From positions 1 through 64,000 of the forward strand of contig JAHBTJ010000005.1 in NCBI GenBank assembly GCA_019638595.1: a DNA stretch of 64,000 nucleotides. The letters run 5' to 3'. The translations under genes and the position numbers were made by a program. The notes under the pieces were generated by a model. It had not been told where the DNA came from. It searched no databases and saw nothing but the letters and a program-made list of their open reading frames with translations. Source of the DNA: Chitinophagaceae bacterium (GTDB lineage: Bacteria; Bacteroidota; Bacteroidia; Chitinophagales; Chitinophagaceae). The stretch's first letter is position 1. Every line of letters starts with the position of its first letter. Shown here piece after piece: positions 43,515-52,935 of the stretch.

Positions 43515-44651
43515 ATGCAAAAACTAATTGTTGTCCTGGCGTTTGTAGTAACAGTTTATTCCTGCAGCAACAATGGTAAATCCGCCGGGGATGGTAAAAC
43601 CCGTGGAGATTCTTCATTTGTGCTTTCGGGTACGATTGACGGTATGGACAGCGGTTGGATTTACCTGTATAACATTCAAAAAGACCAGGAAATACCCGAT
43701 TCGGCCAAAATTGTAAAAGGAAATTTTGAATTTAAGGGAACGGCTGCCGAGCCCCAGTTCGCATTCCTGGCTTTTCCTGAAAACGGCATGCGTCAAAAAC
43801 CCCTGGGATTGTTTTTGGAAAGTGGCAAAATGAATGTAACGGCTTCACACGACTCGCTTTTTAAAGGAAAGGTATCCGGATCTGTTACCAACGATGAATA
43901 TCAAAAATACTATGGTAAGTATGAGCTTATAGATGAGAAGCAAAAAAAGCTTTACATGCAATACCAGCAGGCTTCTATGGCCGGAGATATGAAACAGATG
44001 GAGCAGGTGCAAAACGATTTTGAAGCCCTGGAAAAAGAGAATAAGGACCTGGTGGTGGATTTCGCTAAACAAAATCCGGGATCGTATGTTTCAGCCTTTC
44101 TGGTAGCGCAAAGCTTTTCGTACGATGCCGACCCTGCCGAGCTGGAACCGTTGTATAAAGGTTTTGCTGAAAATATTCGTACTTCACATTTTGGTAAGAA
44201 CATTAAAGCAACCATTGATGCCTCCAATAAAACAGCCATAGGAAGTGTAGCGCCTGATTTTACGCTGAACGATGTAAATGGAAAGCCGGTGTCGCTGGCT
44301 TCGTACAAAGGAAAATATATATTGGTTGATTTTTGGGCAAGCTGGTGTGGTCCCTGCCGCCAGGAAAATCCAACGGTTGTAAAAGCGTATAATGCGTATA
44401 AGGCAAAAGGCTTTGATATACTGGGCGTGTCGCTTGACGAAAAGAAAGAAAACTGGGAGAAAGCCATTCAACAGGATCAACTCGCCTGGACACATGTATC
44501 GGACCTGAAAGGATGGCAAAGCGATGCGGCTTCTTTATATGGCATTAAAGCCATTCCAATGAACTATTTGTTGGACAAGGAAGGAAAAATTATTGCCAAA
44601 AGCCTTCGGGGAGAAGAGCTGCTGAAAAAGCTGGGTGAAATACTGAATTGA
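43515..44651 (+). CDS. TlpA-like thioredoxin-fold lipoprotein
   Basis: The 378-residue product starts with a lipoprotein signal (LIVVLAFVVTVYSCSNN), followed by a DUF4369-like beta domain (about 35-130), a helical linker (about 130-230) and a C-terminal AhpC/TSA-thioredoxin domain with the redox motif WCGPC (277-281) in FWASWCGPCRQENP and the cis-Pro segment AIPMNYLLD. Such proteins reduce disulfides or haem-ligating cysteines in the periplasm. The ATG at 43515 is chosen over a TTG at 43491. A terminator follows. Confidence 0.9.
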   Translation: MQKLIVVLAFVVTVYSCSNNGKSAGDGKTRGDSSFVLSGTIDGMDSGWIYLYNIQKDQEIPDSAKIVKGNFEFKGTAAEPQFAFLAFPENGMRQKPLGLFLESGKMNVTASHDSLFKGKVSGSVTNDEYQKYYGKYELIDEKQKKLYMQYQQASMAGDMKQMEQVQNDFEALEKENKDLVVDFAKQNPGSYVSAFLVAQSFSYDADPAELEPLYKGFAENIRTSHFGKNIKATIDASNKTAIGSVAPDFTLNDVNGKPVSLASYKGKYILVDFWASWCGPCRQENPTVVKAYNAYKAKGFDILGVSLDEKKENWEKAIQQDQLAWTHVSDLKGWQSDAASLYGIKAIPMNYLLDKEGKIIAKSLRGEELLKKLGEILN

Positions 44652-44670
44652 TATTAAAATTATTTTTGTT

Positions 44671-44706
44671 AAAGCCGGGGCATGGAAAATGTTCCGGCTT
44701 TTTTAA
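44671..44706 (+). terminator. Terminator after the TlpA-like gene
   Basis: AAAGCCGG (44671-44678) and CCGGCTTT (44694-44701) pair around a 15-nt loop and are followed by TTTTT. The stem sequence is nearly that of the terminator at 43383. Confidence 0.8.
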
Positions 44707-44842
44707 TGTATTACTCACATAAATGGTAATAGGCGAATAGTTGGTTTTTATTGCCCTTATTATTTTATTAAATGATCGCAAAATGTTCATTTCAATTTCA
44801 TGATTGTTGTATTTTAATGTAAATTGATGAAAACAAACGGTC

Positions 44843-45214
44843 ATGGCTCTCATCCCTTCTATTAGCAATCTTCATCTCCGGTATCGCCTTTGGATCGCTG
44901 AGCTCAATTTCGATATCAACGTATTGCGTATTTTTTCAGATCATTTACACGAAGTATTGCAGCATTCCCGGGAAACGGGTCCGCAGGGATTGATTGCTTC
45001 ATTTGAAAAGCGGTTTGCCGATTTGCGGGGTGAAATAGATGAGCTGAAGAATGATATGCACCTTACTAAAATGCAATTGGCTTCTTACTCGCGCGAAAAA
45101 GAGCAGCCGGAATATTCATCGGTTACCGATGAAATGCATGCGTTGCTCGCACGGCGGTACCAGGCGCTTCGCGAAAAACTGGATGCGCTCAAAAAAGATG
45201 TGGACGCGGTTTGA
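44843..45214 (+). CDS. Coiled-coil protein of unknown function
   Basis: The 123-residue soluble protein is mostly helical with heptad-like patterns (FEKRFADLRGEIDELKNDMHLTKMQLASY and LLARRYQALREKLDALKKDVDAV). It has no signal peptide and no catalytic motif. It stands alone with its own gap upstream. Confidence 0.65.
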   Translation: MALIPSISNLHLRYRLWIAELNFDINVLRIFSDHLHEVLQHSRETGPQGLIASFEKRFADLRGEIDELKNDMHLTKMQLASYSREKEQPEYSSVTDEMHALLARRYQALREKLDALKKDVDAV

Positions 45215-45357
45215 TAACGAGCTGCCGCAACGCAGGTTTACTTTTCAATGCATGGTTTTTTATTTGCAGGAACGTTTTTTTTAGCTATTTTCGGGTACGT
45301 ACACGGAAAGTGCTCCGGGAAGGATTATTTTGAAGATCCTTGTTAACACATTATAGT

Positions 45358-46374
45358 ATGAAAGGGATAGAGCAGCTATACAGGTCATTGCTGGAACCTT
45401 CGGAAGCGTTGATCGCAGATATAAAAAAAACAGAAGGAGATATACTGGTGCTGGGAGCAGGCGGCAAAATGGGACCGGCGTTAACCCTGCTGGCAAAAGC
45501 CGCCATTGAAAAAGCAGGCATTCAAAAAAAAGTAATGGCAGCTTCGCGTTTTTCAGAACCGGGCTTGCGGCAGCAATTGGAAAAACAGGGAATAGAAACA
45601 CATGCCGTTGATTTGCTGGAAGATAAAGCGCTGGAAGCATTGCCGCAGGTGGAAAATGTTTTATACCTGGCAGGACAAAAATTTGGCACTACCGGTAAGG
45701 AATGGCTTACCTGGGCTATGAATGCTTACCTGCCCGGCCGGGTGGTACAACAGTACCGGAATGCGCGCATTGTGGTTTTTTCTACCGGTAATGTATACCC
45801 GCTTTCGCCTGTTTCGCTGGGTGGTGTAAGCGAAGATCAGCCCGTAGGCCCTGTGGGTGAGTATGCGCAATCCTGCCTGGGGCGGGAGCGACTTTTCCAG
45901 TATGGAGCATCAAAATACAGTACCCCCCTGTTTATTTACAGGCTTAATTACGCCAACGATGTAAGCTACGGTGTATTGCTTGAAATAGCCAAAGCCGTTT
46001 ATGCGGGAAAGAGCATTGACCTGAGCATGGGGTATGTAAATGTAATTTGGCAGGGCGACGCGAATGAAATGGCCATACGTTCGTTATTACATTGCAGTAC
46101 TCCTGCTAAAATTGTAAATATCGCCGGCCCCGAAACCACGCCGGTCCGCTGGATAGCAGAAGAATTTGGAAAGTTGTTTGAAAAGAAGCCGGTTTTTGTC
46201 AATGATGAGCAACCTACAGCATTGCTGAGCAATGCTGCTGAGTCGTTCCGGCTTTTTGGCTATCCGCGTGTTACGCTGAAGCAAATGATCGTTTTGCTTG
46301 CGGAATGGATAAAGCAGGGCGGAAAAACCATTAACAAGCCTACCCATTTCCAGGAAAGGGAAGGGCAGTTTTAA
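45358..46374 (+). CDS. NAD-dependent epimerase/dehydratase family protein
   Basis: The 338-residue Rossmann-fold protein has an unusual nucleotide loop (LVLGAGGKMGPALTLLA), VVFSTGNVYP, and a Tyr-containing helix around LGRERLFQYGASKY, fitting extended SDR enzymes. The ATG at 45358 is preferred to a TTG six codons earlier. It is the first gene of a run with a DapA-like aldolase, an M20 amidohydrolase and a GMC oxidoreductase, which suggests a sugar-acid or amino-sugar catabolic role. Confidence 0.85.
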   Translation: MKGIEQLYRSLLEPSEALIADIKKTEGDILVLGAGGKMGPALTLLAKAAIEKAGIQKKVMAASRFSEPGLRQQLEKQGIETHAVDLLEDKALEALPQVENVLYLAGQKFGTTGKEWLTWAMNAYLPGRVVQQYRNARIVVFSTGNVYPLSPVSLGGVSEDQPVGPVGEYAQSCLGRERLFQYGASKYSTPLFIYRLNYANDVSYGVLLEIAKAVYAGKSIDLSMGYVNVIWQGDANEMAIRSLLHCSTPAKIVNIAGPETTPVRWIAEEFGKLFEKKPVFVNDEQPTALLSNAAESFRLFGYPRVTLKQMIVLLAEWIKQGGKTINKPTHFQEREGQF

Positions 46375-46466
46375 AATGACAGAAACGGGCAGGCAGCTTT
46401 TAATTATTTATGATAGCGGCTTTTGTGAATAAGTGCCCGTAGCAGGCTGATTTAAAAATATATAAA

Positions 46467-47534
46467 ATGAAATTGTTAGATACAACGATCCGTCACCGGC
46501 TGCAGGAAGGCACGGTCATCCCTGCCCATCCCCTGGCTTTACATGAGCAATTAAAGTTAGATGAGCACCGGCAAAGATTGCTTACAAGGTATTATATGGC
46601 CGGCGGCGCAGGCGGGGTAGCGGTAGGCGTACATACCACGCAGTTCGAGATCAGGAAACCTGAGTTCAACCTGCTGGAACCGGTATTGAAGCTGGCTGCA
46701 GAGGAAATTGACAATGCAAAGCTCTCCTATCCTTTCATAAAAGTTGCCGGTATTGTTGGTCCGGTAGATGCGGCGTTAAAGGAAGCGGAGCTGGCTGTTA
46801 AATATGGTTATCACCTGGGGTTAGTGAGCATGGGAGGTTTACACTCTTATACGGAAGCAGCGCTGATAAAAAGGGTTGAAAGAATAGCGGAAGTTATTCC
46901 GGTATTCGGATTTTATTTACAGCCTGCCGTAGGCGGCCGTATCCTGAGCTATGAGTTCTGGAGAGATTTTGCTGATATATCCAACGTGCATGCCATAAAA
47001 ATAGCGGCGTTCAACCGTTACCAGACACTGGATGTGGTAAGAGCTGTTTGTAATTCACCCAGGCGAAATGAAATTGCATTGTACACCGGTAACGATGATA
47101 ATATTGTAGCCGACCTGGTAACGCCTTACAGGTTTATCATAGAGGGAAAGCAGGTGGAAAAAAGATTTGTGGGGGGCTTATTGGGACATTGGGCGGTATG
47201 GACAAAAAGATCGGTAGAGCTTTTTCATTCGATCAAAAAAAGTGTGGCCGAAGGAAATAAGGATATTGAACAATTGTTGTCAACCGGTATTGAAGTGACT
47301 GATATGAATGCGGTTATTTTTGATGCAAAAAATGCATTTAAAGGCTGCATTGCAGGAATTCACGAAGTGCTGCGCCGTCAGGGATTGATGGAAGGAATAT
47401 GGTGCCTGGACCCCGGAGAAGTTTTGTCGCCGGGGCAGGCAGCTGAAATTGACCGTGTATACAGCTTATATGCTCACTTAACAGATGACAGGTTTGTAAA
47501 AGACTTCCTGCAAAAGGAAAAAGCGCTTGTTTAA
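46467..47534 (+). CDS. Dihydrodipicolinate synthase-like aldolase
   Basis: The 355-residue protein resembles the DHDPS/NAL family of Schiff-base aldolases: GGAGGVAVGVHTTQF near the start, a Tyr in VFGFYLQPAVGG and the lysine in HAIKIAAFNR at the Schiff-base position, followed by LYTGNDDNIV. The C-terminal part is longer than in DapA. It probably cleaves or makes a 2-keto acid from a sugar acid. It lies between the epimerase and the amidohydrolase genes. Confidence 0.85.
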   Translation: MKLLDTTIRHRLQEGTVIPAHPLALHEQLKLDEHRQRLLTRYYMAGGAGGVAVGVHTTQFEIRKPEFNLLEPVLKLAAEEIDNAKLSYPFIKVAGIVGPVDAALKEAELAVKYGYHLGLVSMGGLHSYTEAALIKRVERIAEVIPVFGFYLQPAVGGRILSYEFWRDFADISNVHAIKIAAFNRYQTLDVVRAVCNSPRRNEIALYTGNDDNIVADLVTPYRFIIEGKQVEKRFVGGLLGHWAVWTKRSVELFHSIKKSVAEGNKDIEQLLSTGIEVTDMNAVIFDAKNAFKGCIAGIHEVLRRQGLMEGIWCLDPGEVLSPGQAAEIDRVYSLYAHLTDDRFVKDFLQKEKALV

Positions 47535-47550
47535 TTTATTTAAGATATTT

Positions 47551-48738
47551 ATGCTGAAGGAGGAAATACAGCAGCGTGCCGGGGAATTGTTTAATGAAGT
47601 GACAGGATGGCGCAGGCACTTACACGCCCATCCTGAATTGTCTTTCCAGGAGTTTGAAACTTCTACCTATGTTAAGTTGGTATTGGATAGTATGGGCGTA
47701 AGCTGGCAACCCATTGCGCATACAGGAGTTTTAGCTGTTATAAAAGGAGATCTGCCGTCGGATAAAGTTATAGCGTTGCGTGCTGATATGGATGCCCTGC
47801 CTATTACTGAACAAAACAACATCAGCTATACTTCGCAGAACAATGGAGTGATGCATGCCTGCGGGCATGATGCGCATACGTCGTCGCTGCTGGCTGTTAT
47901 CAAAATATTGCAATCGTTCAAACACGTATTTGGCGGAACAATAAAATGTATGTTCCAGCCCGGCGAAGAGCGGTTGCCGGGTGGAGCTACTCTTATGATC
48001 AGTGACGGAGCCTTGAGCTACCCGGTACCTGCCGCGGTGATAGGCCAGCATGTAATGCCAGCTATTGAATGTGGTAAAGTGGCGTTCAGAAAAGGAAAAT
48101 TTATGGCGTCTATGGATGAGTTGAAAGTAACAGTGATGGGTAAGGGAGGGCATGGTGCTCAGCCGCAGGACAATATTGATCCGGTAGTGATCGCTTCGCA
48201 TATTGTGGTGGCTTTGCAGCAGGTAGTAAGCAGGATGGCCAATCCGTTTACGCCTACCGTTATTTCTTTTGGCAGGTTTATAGCCGATGGCGCTATTAAT
48301 GTAATACCCGATGCGGTTCATATAGAAGGTACGTTCAGGACTTTTGATGAAACATGGAGAAACAGGGCGCACACCGAAATGAAGAAAATAGCGGAAGGTA
48401 CCGCTGAAAGTATGGGAGGCAGATGTGAGTTTACCATCAACCGCGGGTATCCTTATCTTTTTAATAATGAATGGTTATGCGATGAACTTTCCGGATACGC
48501 GGTTGAATACCTGGGAAGAGAAAATGTAATAGAGGCGCAGCAATGGATGGCGTCGGAAGATTTTGCCTATTATTCGCATGTAGCCGATTCTTGTTTTTAC
48601 CTGCTCGGCACCGGGAACGAAGCGAAAAATATCACTTCATCGTTGCATACGTCTACTTTCAATATAGATGAAAACGCGCTTTTGGTCAGCACGGGTTTGA
48701 TGGCATATATAACACTGCGCAGACTGGGTGCGAAATAA
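47551..48738 (+). CDS. M20-family amidohydrolase
   Basis: The 395-residue protein has the HipO/N-acyl-amino-acid amidohydrolase layout: WRRHLHAHPELSFQEFET, ALRADMDALPI, MHACGHDAHTS, FQPGEERLPGGA and GKGGHGAQPQD. Metal ligands (Cys/His in MHACGHDAH, Glu-Glu in PGEE, His near SLHTSTFNID) are in place. It removes acyl groups from amino acids or amino sugars. The ATG at 47551 is used; an upstream TTG overlaps the previous gene. Confidence 0.9.
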   Translation: MLKEEIQQRAGELFNEVTGWRRHLHAHPELSFQEFETSTYVKLVLDSMGVSWQPIAHTGVLAVIKGDLPSDKVIALRADMDALPITEQNNISYTSQNNGVMHACGHDAHTSSLLAVIKILQSFKHVFGGTIKCMFQPGEERLPGGATLMISDGALSYPVPAAVIGQHVMPAIECGKVAFRKGKFMASMDELKVTVMGKGGHGAQPQDNIDPVVIASHIVVALQQVVSRMANPFTPTVISFGRFIADGAINVIPDAVHIEGTFRTFDETWRNRAHTEMKKIAEGTAESMGGRCEFTINRGYPYLFNNEWLCDELSGYAVEYLGRENVIEAQQWMASEDFAYYSHVADSCFYLLGTGNEAKNITSSLHTSTFNIDENALLVSTGLMAYITLRRLGAK

Positions 48739-48757
48739 AAAAATAAAAAATTATTCA

Positions 48758-50449
48758 ATGCCCGAAATTAATGGTAAAGCAACCAGGCAAAATACATATG
48801 ATGCAATTGTAGTGGGCTCGGGAATATCGGGAAGCTTTGCTGCCAAAGAGCTCTGTGAAAAAGGATTAAAAGTTTTGTTGCTTGAAAGAGGAAAAGAACT
48901 GGTACATCCCCATTATCCTACTGCCAGTAACAATATATGGGATTTCCCTCACAGGGGTAAGCTTACCACAGAGGATAAAGAAACCCGCTATGTTCAATGC
49001 CGGCACTATTCTTACGGGGAAGATAACAAGGAGTATTATATAAATGATAAGGAAAATCCCTATATAGAAGCTAAAAGATATGACTGGATAAGAGCCGATA
49101 TTGTGGGTGGAAGATCTATTTTGTGGGCAAGGCAATGCTACCGGTGGAGTGATATTGATTTTGAGGCCAATATAAAAGACGGGTATGGGGTTGATTGGCC
49201 TATCAGGTATAAAGACATTGCTCCCTGGTACGACTATGTAGAATCTTTTGTAGGGATCAGCGGCTCACGCGAAGGAATTGCTACCATCCCCGACGGCAAC
49301 TTTTTGCCGCCGTTTGAAATGAATTGCGTTGAAAAAGATTTCAAGCAAAAGCTGGAAGCGCGGTTTAAAAACAGGAAGCTGATAATAGGTAGAACAGCCA
49401 ATCTTACCGTAAGCAATAAAAAAGGCCGCGGTCAGTGCCAGGCACGGAACCTGTGCCACAGGGGGTGTCCTTACGGAGCTTATTACAGCTCTAACTCAGG
49501 TGCGTTACCAGCAGCGCTGGCAACCAATAATCTCAGCATCCGGCCGCATGCCCTGGTGAACCGGGTGATATACGATGAGGATAAACAGCGTGCTACAGGA
49601 GTGGAAATTATTGACACCCAAACAAGGCAGACTGAGGTTTTTTACGCCAGGATCATTTTCCTGAATGCTGCTACCCTTGCTACGACCTTTATATTACTGA
49701 ATTCGGTTTCTTCCCGTTTCTCCAATGGACTGGGAAACGGAAGTGGCCAGGTGGGTAAGAACCTGATGGATCATCATAAAGGTGTTTCCGTTACTGCCGA
49801 TGTAGACGGGTTCCTGGATAGCTATTACTATGGAAGGAGGCCGACAGGAGTATACATACCAAGGTTCAGGAATATAGACTCCCGGTTGCCGGATTTTTTA
49901 CGCGGCTATCATTTTGGAGGATCAGCCGTAAGAGTGACCAACGGAGATGATGTGCCGATCGGTGCGGATCTGAAAACCAGTATGACAGAACCGGGAAGCT
50001 GGAAAATGAGTATTTACGCTTTTGGAGAAACTTTGCCGTATAACGATAATACAGCAATACTTGATCATAGTAAAAAAGATGATTGGGGAAGGCCGCTGTT
50101 GTCTGTAGATTGTGCATTTAAAGAGAACGAGTTAAAAATGGTAGAGGATATAAAAGTTACGGGACAGGAAATGCTGGAAGCTGCGGGGTATAAAAATATT
50201 AAAGTAAGCGGCGCTATTTCTTTTCCCGGTAATGCCAACCATGAAATGGGCACTGCACGGATGGGAAGAGATCCTAAAACTTCGGTATTGAACGCCTTTA
50301 ATCAAATGCATGAAGTGCCCAATGTTTTTATAACAGACGGGTCCTGCATGACATCCGGCTCCTGTGTAAATCCATCCATAACTTATATGGCTTTAACAGC
50401 CAGGGCATGCGATTATGCAGTTGCCCAATTGAAAAAGCAACATATATAG
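48758..50449 (+). CDS. GMC-family FAD oxidoreductase
   Basis: The 563-residue protein has the FAD loop VVGSGISGSFAAKELCEKG near the start, VGGRSILWARQCYRWS, a Cys-rich segment GQCQARNLCHRGCPYGAYY, and the C-terminal GMC motif NHEMGTARMGRDP with FITDGSCMTSGSCVNPSIT. Such enzymes oxidise sugar or polyol hydroxyls, often to 3-keto sugars. No signal peptide is visible at the chosen ATG. It ends the run begun at 45358. Confidence 0.9.
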   Translation: MPEINGKATRQNTYDAIVVGSGISGSFAAKELCEKGLKVLLLERGKELVHPHYPTASNNIWDFPHRGKLTTEDKETRYVQCRHYSYGEDNKEYYINDKENPYIEAKRYDWIRADIVGGRSILWARQCYRWSDIDFEANIKDGYGVDWPIRYKDIAPWYDYVESFVGISGSREGIATIPDGNFLPPFEMNCVEKDFKQKLEARFKNRKLIIGRTANLTVSNKKGRGQCQARNLCHRGCPYGAYYSSNSGALPAALATNNLSIRPHALVNRVIYDEDKQRATGVEIIDTQTRQTEVFYARIIFLNAATLATTFILLNSVSSRFSNGLGNGSGQVGKNLMDHHKGVSVTADVDGFLDSYYYGRRPTGVYIPRFRNIDSRLPDFLRGYHFGGSAVRVTNGDDVPIGADLKTSMTEPGSWKMSIYAFGETLPYNDNTAILDHSKKDDWGRPLLSVDCAFKENELKMVEDIKVTGQEMLEAAGYKNIKVSGAISFPGNANHEMGTARMGRDPKTSVLNAFNQMHEVPNVFITDGSCMTSGSCVNPSITYMALTARACDYAVAQLKKQHI

Positions 50450-50702
50450 TTAGTGTTGGTTACAGGTTTCGGGTTTATAGTTTGTAGTTTCGGGTTTGTG
50501 GTTTATGGTACAGGTTGCAGGATTCGGGTCGCAGGGGAATTTGAGATTTGAAATTTGAGATTTGATGGCTGTTGTGGTTTGGGGTTTGTAGTTTCTCAAC
50601 CATAAACAAAAAACCATAAATTAATGGCTGATTGCTCACCGCCCATTGCTCACCGCCGATAGCTGACAGCTCAAAGCTATAAACCATAAACACAGGGCCT
50701 CC
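50450..50702. repeat. Large dispersed repeat block before the LacI gene
   Basis: The gap is nearly all repeat: GGTTTCGGGTTTATAGTTTG units, TACAGGTTGCAGGATTCGGG, GAGATTTGAAATTTGAGATTTG (about 50540-50562), AGTTTCTCAACCATAAACAA, and GCCCATTGCTCACCGCC with GATAGCTGACAGC. All four word classes seen elsewhere are present together. It separates the GMC gene from the regulator. Confidence 0.65.
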
Positions 50703-51776
50703 ATGAAGAAAAGTAAGCAAAATGAACCTGCGGGCGTTAAGGACATTGCCCGGCGTGCAAACGTTTCCATAGGAACGGTAGACAGGGTATTGCACAACAG
50801 GGAAGGAGTGTCGGAAAAAACAAGAGCCAGGATCAACAAGATCATCCGGGAGTTAAACTATCAGCCTAATATCCTGGCACGCCGGCTGGCATCGCGCAAA
50901 ACACTACAGTTTGATATCCTGATCCCTCATATTTCCAACGAATCAGACTACTGGCAGGCGCCCTTACTTGGTATTATCCGGGCAGAAGCGGAGCTGAAGC
51001 AGTTCGGGATCAATATCGGTAAATTCTTTTTCGATCAAAATGATAAGGATTCATTTGTAAAACAGGCGGAGCTTATCCTGAAGCGAAAGGCAGATGGCGT
51101 TCTGCTCGCTCCTTTTTTCCTGGATGAATCAACACAGTTTACCCATGCCTGCAGCAGGATGCAGATACCTTTTGTATTCATTAATTCCGATATCCCCGAT
51201 CAGCCCAGCTTGTGTTATATAGGCCCTGACCTGTTCCATAGCGGTTATGCGGGAGGGCAACTAACCAGGTATTGTATACCCGAAAAGTCCAAGATACTGG
51301 TTGTAAATGTTTCTAAAGAGATCAAGAACCAGCAACATAACCGCTTGCTGCGAAAAGAAGAAGGCTTCAGGGCGTACTTTAAAGACAATAACAGGAAGAA
51401 CCCTGTTGTTAAAACAGATATCAGGAAAACAGACCAGTTGTCCATTGAGAAAAACATGAGTGATATTTTTCAACAGCACCCCGATATACGATCCATATTT
51501 GTTACCAACTCACGTGTTGGATCGGTAGCTTCATTTCTAGAAAAAAACAACATGAAAAACCTGCTGGTTACAGGATACGATTTCATTGAAGACAATATTT
51601 CCTTTTTGAAGAAAGGTTGGATTGATTTCCTGATCTGCCATAAGCCTGTAGAACAGGGTTACAGGGGGATCATGAGCTTATACCAACACCTGGTACTCAA
51701 AGCAGAAGTGGAAAAAACATATTTTATGCCGGTTGATATTGTGCTGAAGGAGAATTGTGCTTTTTACAGGAACTGA
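50703..51776 (+). CDS. LacI-family transcriptional regulator
   Basis: The 357-residue protein has a LacI-type helix-turn-helix (VKDIARRANVSIGTVDRVLHNREGVSE) and a sugar-binding-like sensor domain (TLQFDILIPHISNESDYWQAPLLGI...). The TVDRVLHNR recognition helix is the subclass with D in place of the usual S or A. It is the likely regulator of the upstream epimerase-aldolase-amidohydrolase-GMC run. Only position supports this. Confidence 0.92.
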   Translation: MKKSKQNEPAGVKDIARRANVSIGTVDRVLHNREGVSEKTRARINKIIRELNYQPNILARRLASRKTLQFDILIPHISNESDYWQAPLLGIIRAEAELKQFGINIGKFFFDQNDKDSFVKQAELILKRKADGVLLAPFFLDESTQFTHACSRMQIPFVFINSDIPDQPSLCYIGPDLFHSGYAGGQLTRYCIPEKSKILVVNVSKEIKNQQHNRLLRKEEGFRAYFKDNNRKNPVVKTDIRKTDQLSIEKNMSDIFQQHPDIRSIFVTNSRVGSVASFLEKNNMKNLLVTGYDFIEDNISFLKKGWIDFLICHKPVEQGYRGIMSLYQHLVLKAEVEKTYFMPVDIVLKENCAFYRN

Positions 51777-51900
51777 GTTGTTTATGGTTTGTAGTTTATG
51801 GTATAAGGTAGTAGTAGCGATGATCCAATTTCAAATATCTGATTTCAAATTTCCCGATCTGCAACAATAAACTACAAACCCGTGACCTGCAACTTGCCCC
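51777..51900. repeat. Dispersed repeat block between convergent genes
   Basis: TTGTTTATGGTTTGTAGTTTATGG, then CCAATTTCAAATATCTGATTTC and AACAATAAACTACAAACCCGT with GACCTGCAACTTGC. Outer TTTATGG and CCATAAAC-like arms are inverted. It separates the LacI gene from the convergent esterase. Confidence 0.6.
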
Positions 51901-52722
51901 CTATTCACTAAAAAAATGATGCATAAAAAGCAACTGGTATTCTATGGCGTTTTTCCAGTAGTTCCAGTTGTGTGCTCCGGGTCGGGTTATATAATCATGG
52001 GGCATATTACGTAACAGCAGTTCCTGGTGAAGCGCTTCATTCACTTTAAAGAAAAAATCGTCGGTACCGCAATCAATGATCAGCGCCAGTTTGCCCGGTG
52101 TAAGCAGGTATAGCATATTGGTCACGGTATTTTTCTCCCACCGTTCGGGATGTTCCGCATACGTTCCGAGGCGTTTGGCCATATCCCAGTTGTTGGGAAA
52201 AGGACGAATGTCCACTCCTCCGCTCATACTGCCGGCAGCGCCAAAAACATCCGGATGTTTGAATGCCAGGTATAGCGCCCCATGTCCACCCATACTTAAA
52301 CCTGTAATGGCTCTTCCCTTGTTGCTTTTGATGGTTTTGTATTTGCCGTCTATCCAACTGACCAGTTCCCTGCTTATATAAGTTTCATATCTGTAGCTGC
52401 TGTCAACCGGGCTGTCCCAATACCAACTGCTGAAGCCTCCGTCGGGACATACGATCATACATTGATACTGATCTGCCGCTTTTTCAAAACCCCTGGCTTT
52501 GGTGATCCACCCTGCATAATTATCGCTGTAGCCGTGCAAAAGATATACTACCGGCAGTTCTTTCTCCCGGTCGTAACTATCCGGGCGAATGATGACGGCT
52601 TTTACCTGTTTTTTCATAGACGTGCTGTAAGTAATCACTGTATCTACAATGGCAGCCCTGGAGGCAATTGTTAAGATGGTAGCTCCCAATAAAAGGATTA
52701 ATTGACGAATCCCCGGTTTCAT
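51901..52722 (-). CDS. Secreted esterase, alpha/beta-hydrolase (esterase D type)
   Basis: The 273-residue product starts at ATG 52722 with a signal peptide (QLILLLGATILTIASRA). The hydrolase domain shows VVYLLHGYSDNYAGW (oxyanion region), the nucleophile elbow GLSMGGHG, and acid and His positions in IDCGTDDFF and PGAHNWNYW. It is like the putative-esterase/FrmB family that cleaves acetyl, feruloyl or mycolyl esters. The longer frame to 52803 lacks resemblance. It is divergent from the dehydrogenase-type lipoprotein gene. Confidence 0.9.
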   Translation of the reverse strand: MKPGIRQLILLLGATILTIASRAAIVDTVITYSTSMKKQVKAVIIRPDSYDREKELPVVYLLHGYSDNYAGWITKARGFEKAADQYQCMIVCPDGGFSSWYWDSPVDSSYRYETYISRELVSWIDGKYKTIKSNKGRAITGLSMGGHGALYLAFKHPDVFGAAGSMSGGVDIRPFPNNWDMAKRLGTYAEHPERWEKNTVTNMLYLLTPGKLALIIDCGTDDFFFKVNEALHQELLLRNMPHDYITRPGAHNWNYWKNAIEYQLLFMHHFFSE

Positions 52723-52935
52723 TGTTTCTGAATATGATGGATAAAAGATTGTGCAATAATACAGTTTTAGGTTGAAGTGCCCTTGAACAGGAAATATTTT
52801 CAACCGGGTGAATTTTATTATATAAATCGTAATAAGCGCTACATTTTAACAAAGGGCTATGATATAATTTCATTTTTATATTAGGTGTGGTATCATCCGG
52901 ATACCGGGATAATGTTTTAAAAGAAAAATTTCACA

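Noticed and set aside
12308-51900. CRISPR array interpretation of the repeat blocks
   Set aside because: There is no regular repeat-spacer pattern and no cas genes; words are degenerate and irregularly spaced.
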